Below, in pieces: positions 27,724 to 36,496 of a DNA stretch of 64,000 nucleotides; the first letter of the stretch is position 1, and each line of letters begins with the position of its first letter. A model generated the notes under the pieces. The model searched no databases. It worked only from the letters and a program-made list of their open reading frames with translations, and was not told the origin of the DNA. The stretch spans positions 1-64,000 of the forward strand of contig NZ_QXTF01000002.1 in NCBI RefSeq assembly GCF_003583725.1, in the 5' to 3' direction. Source of the stretch: Sphingomonas edaphi (lineage in GTDB: Bacteria > Pseudomonadota > Alphaproteobacteria > Sphingomonadales > Sphingomonadaceae). The position numbers were made by a program, and so were the translations under genes.

Positions 27724-28980
27724 CTAGGAGGCAGGCGCCAGCTTGTCCATCGCGGGCGGGACGTCCTTCATCGACGCCGCGACCGCTTCAGCCTGCCGCA
27801 TGACGCGCAGGATATTGCCGCCGGCAAGCTTAGCGAGGTTCGCATCCGACCAGCCGCGCCGGATCAGCTCAGCGAACAGGTTGGGATAATCCTCAACTCC
27901 GCCCAGGCCGTCCACCGTGACGTCGATCCCGTCCAGGTCGCCTCCGATCCCCACCTGATCGTAGCCGGAGAGCTTCACGATATGCTCGATATGATCGGCC
28001 ACGGCGCCAACCTTCACTGCAGGCCGCGGATTGGCGCCGACCCATGCCGTGAGCTCGGCCTCGACCTTCTTGGGGTCATTCGGATTGAGCGCCTTCAGTC
28101 GCGCTTCCTCGGCTGACTTTCGACTGCTCCACTCCAAGGCATCCCGCTGCAGGAACGGCGGCACGAAGGTAACCATCACCACCCCGCCGTTGATCTTGAG
28201 CAATTGCAAGACATCGTCCGGAACGTTTCGGGGGTGGGGGTTGAGCGCCAGCGCATCCGAGTGTGAGAATATCACCGGCGACCGGGTGACCCGGAGCGAG
28301 TCTCGCATCGTCTCCGGCGACACATGGCTGAGGTCAACCAGCATGCCCAAGCGGTTCATTTCTTTAATCACGGCCTCGCCGAACGGGCTCAGGCCGCCAT
28401 GTTTGGGCGCATCGGTCCCGCTGTCGGCCCATTCAGTAGTCTGGCTGTGGGTCAGGGTCATGTAGCGGGCGCCAAGTTCATAAAACTGGCGAAGCGCCGC
28501 CAGCGATCCGCCGATCTGCCGGCCGCCCTCGATACCCAGGAGTGAGCCGATCCGCCCCTGCCGATGAACGCGGACCATGTCGTCGGCGGTGGAGGCCAGC
28601 TGGAGATGCGCTGGGTAGGCGTTTATGATTCGGCGGGCCGCATCGATCTGCTCGATCGTCGTCCGGATGGCCTCGTCGCCGGTGATGGTGCCGCTGATAT
28701 AAACCGACCAGAATTGCCCGCCGACCCGGCCGGTCCGCATGCGCTGCATGTCGGTCATCAGCGGCGGCGTGCGGCTGTTTGTGCCTGATTCCAACCCTTC
28801 GACGGACAGGTTGAAGTCCTGCCGGAGCGCCCAGGGCAGGTCGTTGTGCCCGTCGATCAGAGGCGTCGCCTTTAGCACCTTGTCAATCCGTGCTTGGGTC
28901 CTCGAATCAATCGGCTGCGCGCTGGCCGAAAAGGCCGCCGCCGACAGAACGGCAGCGGCAAGCAACAATGACGGACGCAT
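27724..28980 (-). CDS. Membrane dipeptidase (peptidase family M19), exported
   Basis: Zinc dipeptidase of 418 residues with a signal peptide (MRPSLLLAAAVLSAAAFSASA). M19/renal-dipeptidase motifs are present: LIDGHNDLPWALRQ (first metal HxD), IGIEGG-type LLGIEGG with the bridging Glu, YMTLTHSQTTEWADS, LVDLSHVSPETM, VIFSHSDALAL and IGGDLDGID. Such enzymes cleave dipeptides, often of mixed stereochemistry. Periplasmic location follows from the signal peptide. It is divergent from pabBC by 61 bp. Confidence 0.93.
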   Translation of the reverse strand: MRPSLLLAAAVLSAAAFSASAQPIDSRTQARIDKVLKATPLIDGHNDLPWALRQDFNLSVEGLESGTNSRTPPLMTDMQRMRTGRVGGQFWSVYISGTITGDEAIRTTIEQIDAARRIINAYPAHLQLASTADDMVRVHRQGRIGSLLGIEGGRQIGGSLAALRQFYELGARYMTLTHSQTTEWADSGTDAPKHGGLSPFGEAVIKEMNRLGMLVDLSHVSPETMRDSLRVTRSPVIFSHSDALALNPHPRNVPDDVLQLLKINGGVVMVTFVPPFLQRDALEWSSRKSAEEARLKALNPNDPKKVEAELTAWVGANPRPAVKVGAVADHIEHIVKLSGYDQVGIGGDLDGIDVTVDGLGGVEDYPNLFAELIRRGWSDANLAKLAGGNILRVMRQAEAVAASMKDVPPAMDKLAPAS

Positions 28981-29041
28981 AGATTTTCCCCGGCGGTCTT
29001 GATTTCGAAGCAGGGTTTACGGGCGGCAATGGGTCGGGGCA

Positions 29042-30784
29042 ATGGCGATACCCATGTGGATCCTTTTCGACGATGCCCGGGAAGGCGGCGCCGCGCCGCG
29101 CGTTTATCGCGATCCCGTCGATCGCTTGGTGGTCCATTCCTTTTCGGAAGTCAGTCCCGCGCTGAATCTCATCCAGCAGTGGCTGCGGTCCGGCGGCCAT
29201 GCGGCAGGTTATCTCGCCTATGAAGCGGGCTATGCCTTCGATCCCAAGCTTGCGGACATCGCGCGCAGCGGTGATGGCCCTTTGCTTAGTTTCGGCCTGT
29301 TCCGCGGCTATGACGAATCCGATCTGGCACGGGTCCTACCCGAACCCGATGGCGGCTATGTTGGCACGCCCCGGCCACGGATTTCCCGGATAGACTATGA
29401 GGCAGCCGTTGGGCAGGTGCGGGAGCATTTGTTCTCGGGCGATTTCTATCAGGTCAACCTGACGTTCGGCTGCGATCTGCCGATTGCCGGCAGTCCGCTG
29501 GCAATTTACGCGCGGCTCCGCCGATCCTCTCGTGCCGGATGGGGCGGGGTAATGCTCGACGGCGACCGATCGCTCATATCGCTTTCGCCCGAACAATTCT
29601 TCACGCTGCGGCATGGGGTTCTCGAAGCCAAGCCCATGAAGGGCACCGCGGCACGCCACGCCGAGCCGCAACAGGATTCAGTCGAACGGCTGGCGCTTGC
29701 CGCTGATGAAAAGCAGCGCGCCGAAAATCTGATGATCGTCGACCTGATGCGCAACGACCTGGCCCGGGTTTCGGAGACAGGCAGCGTCGAGGTACCCGCC
29801 CTGTTCGCCGTCGAAACCTACCCCACGGTCCATCAGATGGTCAGCGTGATCCGGTCGCGGCTTCGGCCCGGACTGGACGCGGTCGATGTGCTTCGAACCA
29901 TTTTCCCGTGCGGATCGGTAACGGGCGCACCGAAGGTTGCGGCAATGCAGGCACTTGCCGGGCTCGAGTCGGAACCGCGCGGCGCCTACACCGGATCGAT
30001 GGGCTGGATCGAACCTGGCGGCAATGCGTCGTTCAACGTCCTCATTCGGACGCTTGAGTGGGTCCGCGACGCAACAACTGCGCGATTGGGGCTTGGGTCG
30101 GGGCTTGTGGTTGATAGCGCGGCAAGCAATGAATGGGCGGAGTGTTTGCTCAAGGGGGACTTCGTGCGTCGGGAAAGTCAGGACTTCGACCTTATCGAAA
30201 CAATGCGTTTCGACCCCGACGAAGGAATTGTCGAACTGGAGCGCCACCTCGACCGGCTCCGCACGTCCGCATCGGACCTGGGCTTCCAGTTCGACCGCCA
30301 CGCGGCGCGCAACGAGCTTCAGGCCGCGACCTTCGGGCGAAAGTCGCGGGCCATGGTCCGGCTATTGCTATCGAGGACCGGGTCGATGGCCATCCAGGTC
30401 AAGCCGTTCGAGGAGCCGCGTAACAAGCCGGTAGCCGTCGCGTTGCGCCCGCTTCCCGTCGAGCCATCCGATTTCCGTCTGCGCTACAAGACCACCGACC
30501 GGCGCTTCTATGACAAAGCACGTCAAGAAGACGGGGCCTATGAAACCATTTTCGTTGGGCCGGACGGCAAGCTGACCGAAGGCAGCCGGACCAGCATTTT
30601 CGTGGAGCGTGACGGACGGCTGGTGACTCCGCCCGCCGCCCGGGGGCTCATTCCCGGCATCCTGCGGGCGAAGCTGCTCGACGAGGGCAGGGCAGAGGAG
30701 GCGGACTTAACTCCCGAGGACCTCGAACACGGATTCTACGTCGGCAATATCGTGCGTGGCTTGATCCCGGCAAAGCTTGGCTAG
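29042..30784 (+). CDS. pabB: Aminodeoxychorismate synthase component I fused to aminodeoxychorismate lyase (PabB-PabC)
   Basis: Bifunctional p-aminobenzoate (folate) enzyme of 580 residues. Residues ~1-370 are a chorismate-binding PabB domain with SGDFYQVNLTFGC, SLSPEQFF, KPMKGTAAR, RAENLMIVDLMRNDLARV and CGSVTGAPKVAAM. Residues ~375-580 are a PLP class IV aminotransferase-fold PabC domain with LIETMRFDP, a KTTDR segment holding the probable PLP lysine, and EGSRTSIFVE. Such fusions are common in alphaproteobacteria. The glutamine amidotransferase PabA is not encoded in this window. The stop overlaps the pdeM stop in CTAG (30781-30784). Confidence 0.95.
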   Translation: MAIPMWILFDDAREGGAAPRVYRDPVDRLVVHSFSEVSPALNLIQQWLRSGGHAAGYLAYEAGYAFDPKLADIARSGDGPLLSFGLFRGYDESDLARVLPEPDGGYVGTPRPRISRIDYEAAVGQVREHLFSGDFYQVNLTFGCDLPIAGSPLAIYARLRRSSRAGWGGVMLDGDRSLISLSPEQFFTLRHGVLEAKPMKGTAARHAEPQQDSVERLALAADEKQRAENLMIVDLMRNDLARVSETGSVEVPALFAVETYPTVHQMVSVIRSRLRPGLDAVDVLRTIFPCGSVTGAPKVAAMQALAGLESEPRGAYTGSMGWIEPGGNASFNVLIRTLEWVRDATTARLGLGSGLVVDSAASNEWAECLLKGDFVRRESQDFDLIETMRFDPDEGIVELERHLDRLRTSASDLGFQFDRHAARNELQAATFGRKSRAMVRLLLSRTGSMAIQVKPFEEPRNKPVAVALRPLPVEPSDFRLRYKTTDRRFYDKARQEDGAYETIFVGPDGKLTEGSRTSIFVERDGRLVTPPAARGLIPGILRAKLLDEGRAEEADLTPEDLEHGFYVGNIVRGLIPAKLG

Positions 30785-31443
30785 GCGGCGATCGGGAAAC
30801 GCAACAGTCGGTCGGTAACCGGCACTAGCGCCGACGCGCCGGGTCCCACCTTTCGCAGAATCTCCGGATGGCTCGCATCAAGACCCCCGGTCAGCGTGCC
30901 ATAGGCTGGAAGGATCAGCTTGGTGGCGCTGGCGACAAAACAGCGCCGCGACAAGTTCCGGCCCTTCCGGCTCAGTCGCAGTTTCGGGTGGAAGTGGCCC
31001 GACATCTCCGGCATCGAATCACCTTCGATTGCCTCGTGCCGGAGCACGATTCCATCGAGCACGACTTCCTCGGCAATGGTCCCGCCGCAATGGTCGATGA
31101 ACCCGGCGTCGTGATTGCCGGTGATCCACACCCAGTCGAGCCTCTCCGTCATTTCCGTCAGCAGGTGGCGCGCCGTGGCTGGCAAGCGGTCGCAGCCGAA
31201 ACGGTCGTGAAAGCTGTCGCCGAGACAATAGAGTTGCGTGGCACCGCTCCGTTCGATGTCGCGTTCCAGCGCAGTCAGCGTGGCAATCGAATCATAGGGT
31301 GGCAGCATCTGGCCCAACCGCGCAAACCAGCTTGCCTTTTCCAGATGCAGGTCGGCGACGAGCAAGGCAGACTGCGACGGCCAGTGGACCGCGCCGTCGG
31401 CGCTTGCAAAGAAATCATGGCCTGCGAACGAAAAGGGAACCAT
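30781..31443 (-). CDS. pdeM: Ligase-associated DNA damage response endonuclease PdeM
   Basis: Calcineurin-like metallophosphoesterase of 220 residues. The metal-site motifs are LLVADLHLEK, YCLGDSFHDR, WVWITGNHD and a late SGHFHPK. The family is found in four-gene bacterial DNA-repair clusters with an ATP-dependent ligase, a DEXH helicase and a beta-CASP exonuclease. The helicase (33852-36263) and exonuclease (36497-37495) lie nearby, but the ligase is not in this window. The gene sits 28 bp downstream of the oligoribonuclease-like gene on the same strand. Confidence 0.9.
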   Translation of the reverse strand: MVPFSFAGHDFFASADGAVHWPSQSALLVADLHLEKASWFARLGQMLPPYDSIATLTALERDIERSGATQLYCLGDSFHDRFGCDRLPATARHLLTEMTERLDWVWITGNHDAGFIDHCGGTIAEEVVLDGIVLRHEAIEGDSMPEMSGHFHPKLRLSRKGRNLSRRCFVASATKLILPAYGTLTGGLDASHPEILRKVGPGASALVPVTDRLLRFPIAA

Positions 31444-31471
31444 CGCCCCCGCCTTAAACCGGAAAGCCGCG

Positions 31472-31927
31472 CTATTCCAAGTGGTTCATGATGTGATCGC
31501 GCAGCGCCCGTGCGTCGTGCAGCGCATTGTGGGGAACCGCGCTGTTCGCGGCGGTCGAAAAATTGTGGAGCGGCTGAAACCGGAGCGTCAGCCCATGCAG
31601 GGGGACCATCCGTCCGGGGCCTGTCACCAGCATCATCGACAATTGCGCCAGGTCCTCGGGCCAGTCAGCGACGATTTCTGGATCGGGGTCGTGCGACAGC
31701 CAGTGCGCCAGCGCCTCGGCTGCCGCCGGCCTGGACAGGTGCGGCGACTTCAATCCTTCCGGGACCATATCGAAATAAGGGACGACGTTTCGTTCGACCC
31801 AAGGGTCGGTAACGACATCGTGCGCGATGACCGCGTAAAATTCTTCGCCCCCATCTTCGGGCACCAGCGCGATGCTCAGCAGGGCGCCGCCAAAACCGTC
31901 GTATTCGGTATCGAGGAAGTAACGCAT
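31472..31927 (-). CDS. 3'-5' exoribonuclease (Rv2179c-like DEDDh family)
   Basis: Small RNase of 151 residues. The DEDD nuclease motifs are FLDTEYDG at the very N-terminus (Asp6, Glu8), an acidic residue in EIVADWPEDL and the C-terminal HNALHDARALRDHI. These match the Rv2179c-like 3'-5' exoribonuclease domain. The start MRYFLDTEYDG at 31927 is chosen because the motif lies right at the N-terminus in the family; the upstream 16 codons are unconvincing. It is divergent from the M20-type gene by 71 bp. Confidence 0.85.
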   Translation of the reverse strand: MRYFLDTEYDGFGGALLSIALVPEDGGEEFYAVIAHDVVTDPWVERNVVPYFDMVPEGLKSPHLSRPAAAEALAHWLSHDPDPEIVADWPEDLAQLSMMLVTGPGRMVPLHGLTLRFQPLHNFSTAANSAVPHNALHDARALRDHIMNHLE

Positions 31928-31998
31928 CGGTCCACTCTGGACGAGCGCGGGATAAGGTTCCAGTCTCGGCCGCAAACCGGAGGCGAAAAGGGGGTCTC

Positions 31999-33519
31999 AT
32001 GCGATCAACGAAAGTCATACTGGCCGCGACGGCGATCGCCGCTGCCCTGGCCACTGGCGCGACAGCGAAGCCCGGAGATCCCGGCCGGGAAAAGGTCGTG
32101 GCGGCGATTAAGGCGGACCACGAAGCGGCGGTCGAGCGCTTGCGCGATTGGATCAAGTTGCCGACCATCGCCAACATGGGGATTAATCATCGCGAGGGCG
32201 CCGAATATATGCGCAGCCTAGTGCTCGATGCGGGTTTCCAGCATGCGAAGGTCGTTCCGACCGACGGCGTTCCGGGCGTTTTTGCGACTCTCGACGCCGG
32301 GGCGAAGGACACTCTGGCAGTCTATTTCATGTACGACGTCAAACATTATGAGCCGAGCGAATGGTCCTCGCCGCCGCTCGAAGGCCGGATCGTTGACCGG
32401 CCAGGCGAAGGAAAGGTTATGATTGGGCGCGGCGCCGTAAACCAGAAGGGGCCGGAAACCGCGTTCCTCAGCGCCATCCGCGCGTTCAAGGCGGCTGGCG
32501 TCAAGCTGCCCGTCAACCTGGTGTTCGTCGCAGAAGGGGAAGAGGAGATCGCCTCTCCGCATTTCCCCCAAGTTATCGCTAATCCGGAGGTGCGCGCGGC
32601 GCTGGAAAAAGCGTCGGGTATCATCATCCCGTCGGCCGGCCAGTCAGTCGATGGCCAGATGACGCTATTGCTCGGCGCCAAGGGCGCGGTCGAACTTCAG
32701 CTGATTTCCAGCGGCGAAAAATGGGGTCGCGGGCCCAACAAGGACATTCACTCCAGCCTGATGGCTAATGTCGACAGTCCGGCCTGGCACTTGGTCAAGG
32801 CGCTCAACACGTTGGTAGCTGAAGATGGCCACACGCCAGCGATCGACGGCTGGTTCGAAAATGTGAAGCCGCTGACTGCTCGACAAAAGGAATTGATTGC
32901 CGCCGATGTCGCCGCTGGCAACGAAGCTGACGACATGAAGGTGCTGGGCATCAAGCGCTGGTACAAGGAGGAGGATTACCTCACCGCAAACTTTCGCCTG
33001 GCCGAGCAGCCAACGGTGAACATCCAAGGGCTGGTCAGCGGCTACACTGGCCCCGGCGGCAAGACTGTCCTCCCAGGCCGGGCCGAAGCGAAGATCGACC
33101 TTCGACTGGTCCCGGACATGACCAAGGACGAGGCGGTTGCCAAGCTCAAGGCCCACCTCGCCAAGCGGGGCTTCGGCGATATCGAGGTGAATGTCAGCGG
33201 GGGCTATGGCCCCACTCAGACCGACGAGAACAGCCTGCTCATCAAGGCCGAGCAGGCGACCCTCGCCGATGCCAAGATCCCTATGACGATGTCAGCCCGC
33301 TCTGCGGGAAGCTGGCCCGGCGTGGTCTTCACCGGCCCGCCGCTGAAGATGGCGGCTGGACAATTCGGCGGTGGCCGTGGCGGCGGGGCCCATGCTCCCA
33401 ACGAATGGCTTCTAATCGAAAGCAGCAACCCCAAGGTGCTGGGCTTCGACGGGCAGGCCATTCTCTACGCGGACTTCCTCTACGAAGTCGCGCGGACGGC
33501 AGCGAAGGCCAAACGTTAG
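31999..33519 (+). CDS. M20 family peptidase-like protein with altered metal-site residues
   Basis: Exported protein of 506 residues (signal peptide MRSTKVILAATAIAAALATGATA). It has the two-domain M20/M25/M40 layout: catalytic segments around a dimerisation domain (about 230-390). Some canonical elements are kept, namely VFVAEGEEEIAS with the catalytic Glu pair and GGGAHAPNEW with the late His. The usual GHxD motif reads YFMYDVKH, with Met in place of the first metal-binding His, and the usual GASDDKG reads GAVNQKGP, with Asn in place of the bridging Asp. It may be inactive, mono-metal, or a distinct subfamily. It overlaps the next lipoprotein stop-to-stop by four bases. Confidence 0.82.
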   Translation: MRSTKVILAATAIAAALATGATAKPGDPGREKVVAAIKADHEAAVERLRDWIKLPTIANMGINHREGAEYMRSLVLDAGFQHAKVVPTDGVPGVFATLDAGAKDTLAVYFMYDVKHYEPSEWSSPPLEGRIVDRPGEGKVMIGRGAVNQKGPETAFLSAIRAFKAAGVKLPVNLVFVAEGEEEIASPHFPQVIANPEVRAALEKASGIIIPSAGQSVDGQMTLLLGAKGAVELQLISSGEKWGRGPNKDIHSSLMANVDSPAWHLVKALNTLVAEDGHTPAIDGWFENVKPLTARQKELIAADVAAGNEADDMKVLGIKRWYKEEDYLTANFRLAEQPTVNIQGLVSGYTGPGGKTVLPGRAEAKIDLRLVPDMTKDEAVAKLKAHLAKRGFGDIEVNVSGGYGPTQTDENSLLIKAEQATLADAKIPMTMSARSAGSWPGVVFTGPPLKMAAGQFGGGRGGGAHAPNEWLLIESSNPKVLGFDGQAILYADFLYEVARTAAKAKR

Positions 33520-33809
33520 CGCCGACTATCCGGTGAGACGAATGCGGGGCGAGGCGGGCATGGCTCGCCGCGCCTTGTGCGGCGCGAACAGTCCCTCTCC
33601 CACTCGCGCAGCGCCTTGCCGTGCGCCTCCTCGGCCTTGCGCATTGCCCGTCCCCGATCTTCATCCGCTTCCGATTGGGTTGTGGTTACCGCGTCAACCC
33701 CCGCGCTGACCGCCTTCACCGGCAGGGTGACCACATCGACGGCGGTTTTGGCGACGGTGTAACAACCGGTCAGGGCCGCAAGCAGGGCCAGCAAAGCAAG
33801 TATACGCAT
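33516..33809 (-). CDS. Small lipoprotein, unknown function
   Basis: A 97-residue protein starting MRILALLALLAALTGC with an ideal lipobox (Cys16). An amphipathic Val/Ala/Thr-rich segment (YTVAKTAVDVVTLPVKAVSAGVD) follows, then a charged coiled stretch ending in an Arg/Pro tail with two further Cys (CSRRTRRGEPCPP). It resembles small sphingomonad lipoproteins, but I cannot name a function. The frame extends eight codons upstream; the start at 33809 places the signal peptide correctly. It lies 42 bp downstream of the helicase gene on the same strand. Confidence 0.72.
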   Translation of the reverse strand: MRILALLALLAALTGCYTVAKTAVDVVTLPVKAVSAGVDAVTTTQSEADEDRGRAMRKAEEAHGKALREWERDCSRRTRRGEPCPPRPAFVSPDSRR

Positions 33810-33851
33810 CGGCGTCTCATGCCCGATCAGCACTTGCGCGTCGACGCCAGA

Positions 33852-36263
33852 TTAGTCGAGCCGCATTGCTTCCTCGGCGAGCGCCTCAGCCTCGATTAGC
33901 AGCGCTTCATCGGCGGTGCCCGCGGGCGCCGCTTCCCGCCCGATCACCACCATCAGCGGAACCGCCATCGGCGTGACGCGGCTGGCCGTCACATGCACTA
34001 TCGTCGCCGCCGCCCGATCCACCAGTCGCGCCAGCCGCCCCAGTTCCGTCATTCGCGCCCGCGCATCGTCCCAGGCGGCGCGGAGTAGCAAGTGCTCCGG
34101 CTCATATTTGCGCAGCACGTCGTAAATCAGGTCGGTCGAGAAGGTGACCTGTTTGCCGGTCTTGCGCTTGCCCGGATGTTGCCGCTCAACCAGCCCACCG
34201 ATCACGGCCACCTCGCGGAACGCCCGCTTCAGCAGATGTGACTGCTCGACCCACTCGACGAATTCATGTTCGAGGATGTCGGGAGAGAACAGGGGCCGCG
34301 GGTCGGCTACCGGCTCAAGGCTATAGCAGGCGAGCGCATAATCATTGGCCACAAAGCCCAGAGGCTTGAGCCCAGCCGTCTCCATCCGCTTGGTGATCAG
34401 CATGCCAAGTGACTGGTGCGCGTTCCAGCCCTCGAAACTGTAGACGCACATGAAATGCCGGCCTTCGTGGGGAAAGGTCTCGACCAGCAGCTCATCGGGC
34501 TGGGGCAGGAGTGACCGGCGCTTTTGTACCTCCAGCCATTCGCGGACATCGTCGGGGAAGCGGTGCCACTGGCTTTCGTCCGCCAGGAATGCACGTACGC
34601 GCTCGGCCAAATGCGTGCTCATCGACATGCGCTGGCCGCCGTACGTCACGAGCCGAGCCTGTTTTGACGAGGCGCGCACGATGATGTCCGTCTCTTTCAT
34701 CGACACGACCTCAAGTCCAAGCCCTGCGAAGAAGATGTGGTCGCCGATAGTTAGCGTCGATGCGTAGCTCTCTTCGACCCGGCCCAACATCCGGCCATTG
34801 CCGAATCGCACGTCCATCATCGGGTTGTCGACAATCACTCCGGCGTTCAGTCGATGCTGCGCGACGATCGCTGGGCGGGTGATCCGCCATCGGCCCGGTT
34901 GCTCCTCAACGAGCCGGCGGAACTTGTCGTAAGCGCGGAGAGAATAGCCTCCCGTTGCGATGAACTCGAGCACTCGGCGCCAAGTCTCGTCAGTTAGCCC
35001 GGCATAGGGCGCGGCGGACCGCACCTCGGCCAGCAGCTCGTTTTCTTCGAATGGCCCGGCGCAGGCGACGCCCATGATATGCTGGGCAAGGACATCGAGT
35101 GTGCCCGGTCGGAAGTTCTCAGGGTCCAGTTCGCGGGCGTCTACCGCGTCGAGTGCGGCCCGTGCTTCTAGATACTCAAAGCGATTTCCGGGGACGATCA
35201 TTCCCTTGGATGGCTCGTCGAGCCGGTGGTTGGCGCGGCCAATGCGTTGCAGCAGGCGCGATGAGCCCTTGGGCGCCCCCATCTGCACGACCAAGTCGAC
35301 ATTTCCCCAGTCGAGGCCAAGGTCGAGGCTGGCCGTGGCCACCAGCGCGCGCAGTCGCCCTTCGCTCATGGCCGCCTCCACCTTGCGCCGTGCCTCTAGA
35401 GCGAGACTGCCGTGGTGGATTCCAATTGGCAGAGCTTGGTCGTTGGTCGACCAAAGTTCCTGAAAGATTAGTTCGGCAAGGCTGCGGGTGTTGCAGAAGA
35501 CTAGCGTCGTCCGGTGCTGTTCGATCAGCTTCATCACTTCGCCGGCGGCATGGCGGCCGGAATGGCCGGACCAGGGAATCCGGCCATCAGGGATCAGAAT
35601 TGAAAGGTCGGGATCCGCGCCGGGGTCGCCCTTCACAAGTCGGACCAGGTCGATGTCGCCGTCGGGCGCGAGCCAGCTCCGGTAGGCATCGGGATCAGAG
35701 ATCGTCGCGCTGAGGCCCACACGCCTCAGGCCCGGTGCAAGGCGGTGCAGGCGGGAAAGGGCAAGCGCCAACAGGTCGCCGCGCTTTTCCTTGGCGAAGG
35801 CATGGATCTCGTCGACGACGACGGTCCGCAGCCCGGCGAACAGCGTTTCGCTATCCGGATAACTCAATAGCAAGCTCAGCGATTCGGGCGTCGTAAGCAG
35901 GATCTGCGGTGGCCGGATGCGCTGTCGCGCCTTGCGGTTCGATGGTGTGTCCCCGCTGCGCGTTTCCACCCGGAGGTCGAGGTGCATCTCGGTGATGGGA
36001 TTGAGTAAGTTGCGCTGGACGTCGACCGCCAGAGCCTTGAGCGGGGAGACGTATAGCGTGTGTAAGCCGTCGGTTGGCTGTTCGATCAGGTCGGCGAGGG
36101 TGGGCAGGAAGCCGGCCAGCGTCTTGCCCGCCCCCGTTGCCGCCACCAGCAGCGCATGTCTCCCGTTTCGCGCGGCATCCAGCATGGCAAGCTGGTGCCG
36201 GCGTGGTGCCCATCCGCGCGCCGCGAACCAGTCGTTAATGATCGATGGTAGGGACTCGTTCAG
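33852..36263 (-). CDS. Ligase-associated DEXH-box helicase (Lhr-like), probable CTG start
   Basis: Large SF2 helicase, 803 residues from CTG 36263. Walker A is VAATGAGKTLAGFLP; VVDEIHAF is the DEXH box; VGLSATI and RLLQRIGRANH are later helicase motifs, followed by the Lhr winged-helix and C-terminal regions. The first ATG (36185) would remove the conserved DWFAARGWAPRRHQ segment that precedes Walker A in this family. No ATG, GTG or TTG exists in frame between that segment and the stop at 36270-36272. CTG 36263 overlaps the TGA of the upstream small gene as CTGA, so coupled CTG initiation is the best reading. It belongs to the ligase-associated DNA damage module with pdeM and the beta-CASP exonuclease. 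Confidence 0.88.
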   Translation of the reverse strand: MNESLPSIINDWFAARGWAPRRHQLAMLDAARNGRHALLVAATGAGKTLAGFLPTLADLIEQPTDGLHTLYVSPLKALAVDVQRNLLNPITEMHLDLRVETRSGDTPSNRKARQRIRPPQILLTTPESLSLLLSYPDSETLFAGLRTVVVDEIHAFAKEKRGDLLALALSRLHRLAPGLRRVGLSATISDPDAYRSWLAPDGDIDLVRLVKGDPGADPDLSILIPDGRIPWSGHSGRHAAGEVMKLIEQHRTTLVFCNTRSLAELIFQELWSTNDQALPIGIHHGSLALEARRKVEAAMSEGRLRALVATASLDLGLDWGNVDLVVQMGAPKGSSRLLQRIGRANHRLDEPSKGMIVPGNRFEYLEARAALDAVDARELDPENFRPGTLDVLAQHIMGVACAGPFEENELLAEVRSAAPYAGLTDETWRRVLEFIATGGYSLRAYDKFRRLVEEQPGRWRITRPAIVAQHRLNAGVIVDNPMMDVRFGNGRMLGRVEESYASTLTIGDHIFFAGLGLEVVSMKETDIIVRASSKQARLVTYGGQRMSMSTHLAERVRAFLADESQWHRFPDDVREWLEVQKRRSLLPQPDELLVETFPHEGRHFMCVYSFEGWNAHQSLGMLITKRMETAGLKPLGFVANDYALACYSLEPVADPRPLFSPDILEHEFVEWVEQSHLLKRAFREVAVIGGLVERQHPGKRKTGKQVTFSTDLIYDVLRKYEPEHLLLRAAWDDARARMTELGRLARLVDRAAATIVHVTASRVTPMAVPLMVVIGREAAPAGTADEALLIEAEALAEEAMRLD

Positions 36264-36439
36264 GCCTGGTCATTCTTCGCAGCGCGGTCTTCAGCCTCAT
36301 AATTAGCTTCGGTAGCGCGCTCCGTCACGTCCTTCGGGACGCGGCTTTGCTTGTTACGGACAACCGCCCAGATGAGCAGTCCTAGGAGGACGATCGGGCC
36401 TAAGATGGTCATGATGCCAATCAGGTTGCTTTCACCCAT
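36260..36439 (-). CDS. Small membrane protein preceding the helicase
   Basis: A 59-residue protein recovered by hand. It begins MGESNLIGIM, has one strong transmembrane helix (about residues 5-27, MTILGPIVLLGLLIWAVV) and ends in a charged cytoplasmic-type tail (RNKQSRVPKDVTERATEANYEAEDRAAKNDQA). AAAGGA lies five bases upstream of its ATG. Its TGA overlaps the proposed CTG start of the helicase. I do not recognise the family. Its clear Shine-Dalgarno site and coupling suggest that it is real and supplies the ribosomes for the helicase. Confidence 0.72.
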   Translation of the reverse strand: MGESNLIGIMTILGPIVLLGLLIWAVVRNKQSRVPKDVTERATEANYEAEDRAAKNDQA

Positions 36440-36496
36440 GTTAATCCTTTCGTTTCGCCGGGAACCGCTTGGCGTTTCAGGGACTATAACGGTTCG

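Noticed and set aside
36185-36185. ATG 36185 as the helicase start
   Set aside because: It would remove the conserved segment before Walker A; the CTG 36263 overlap fits better.
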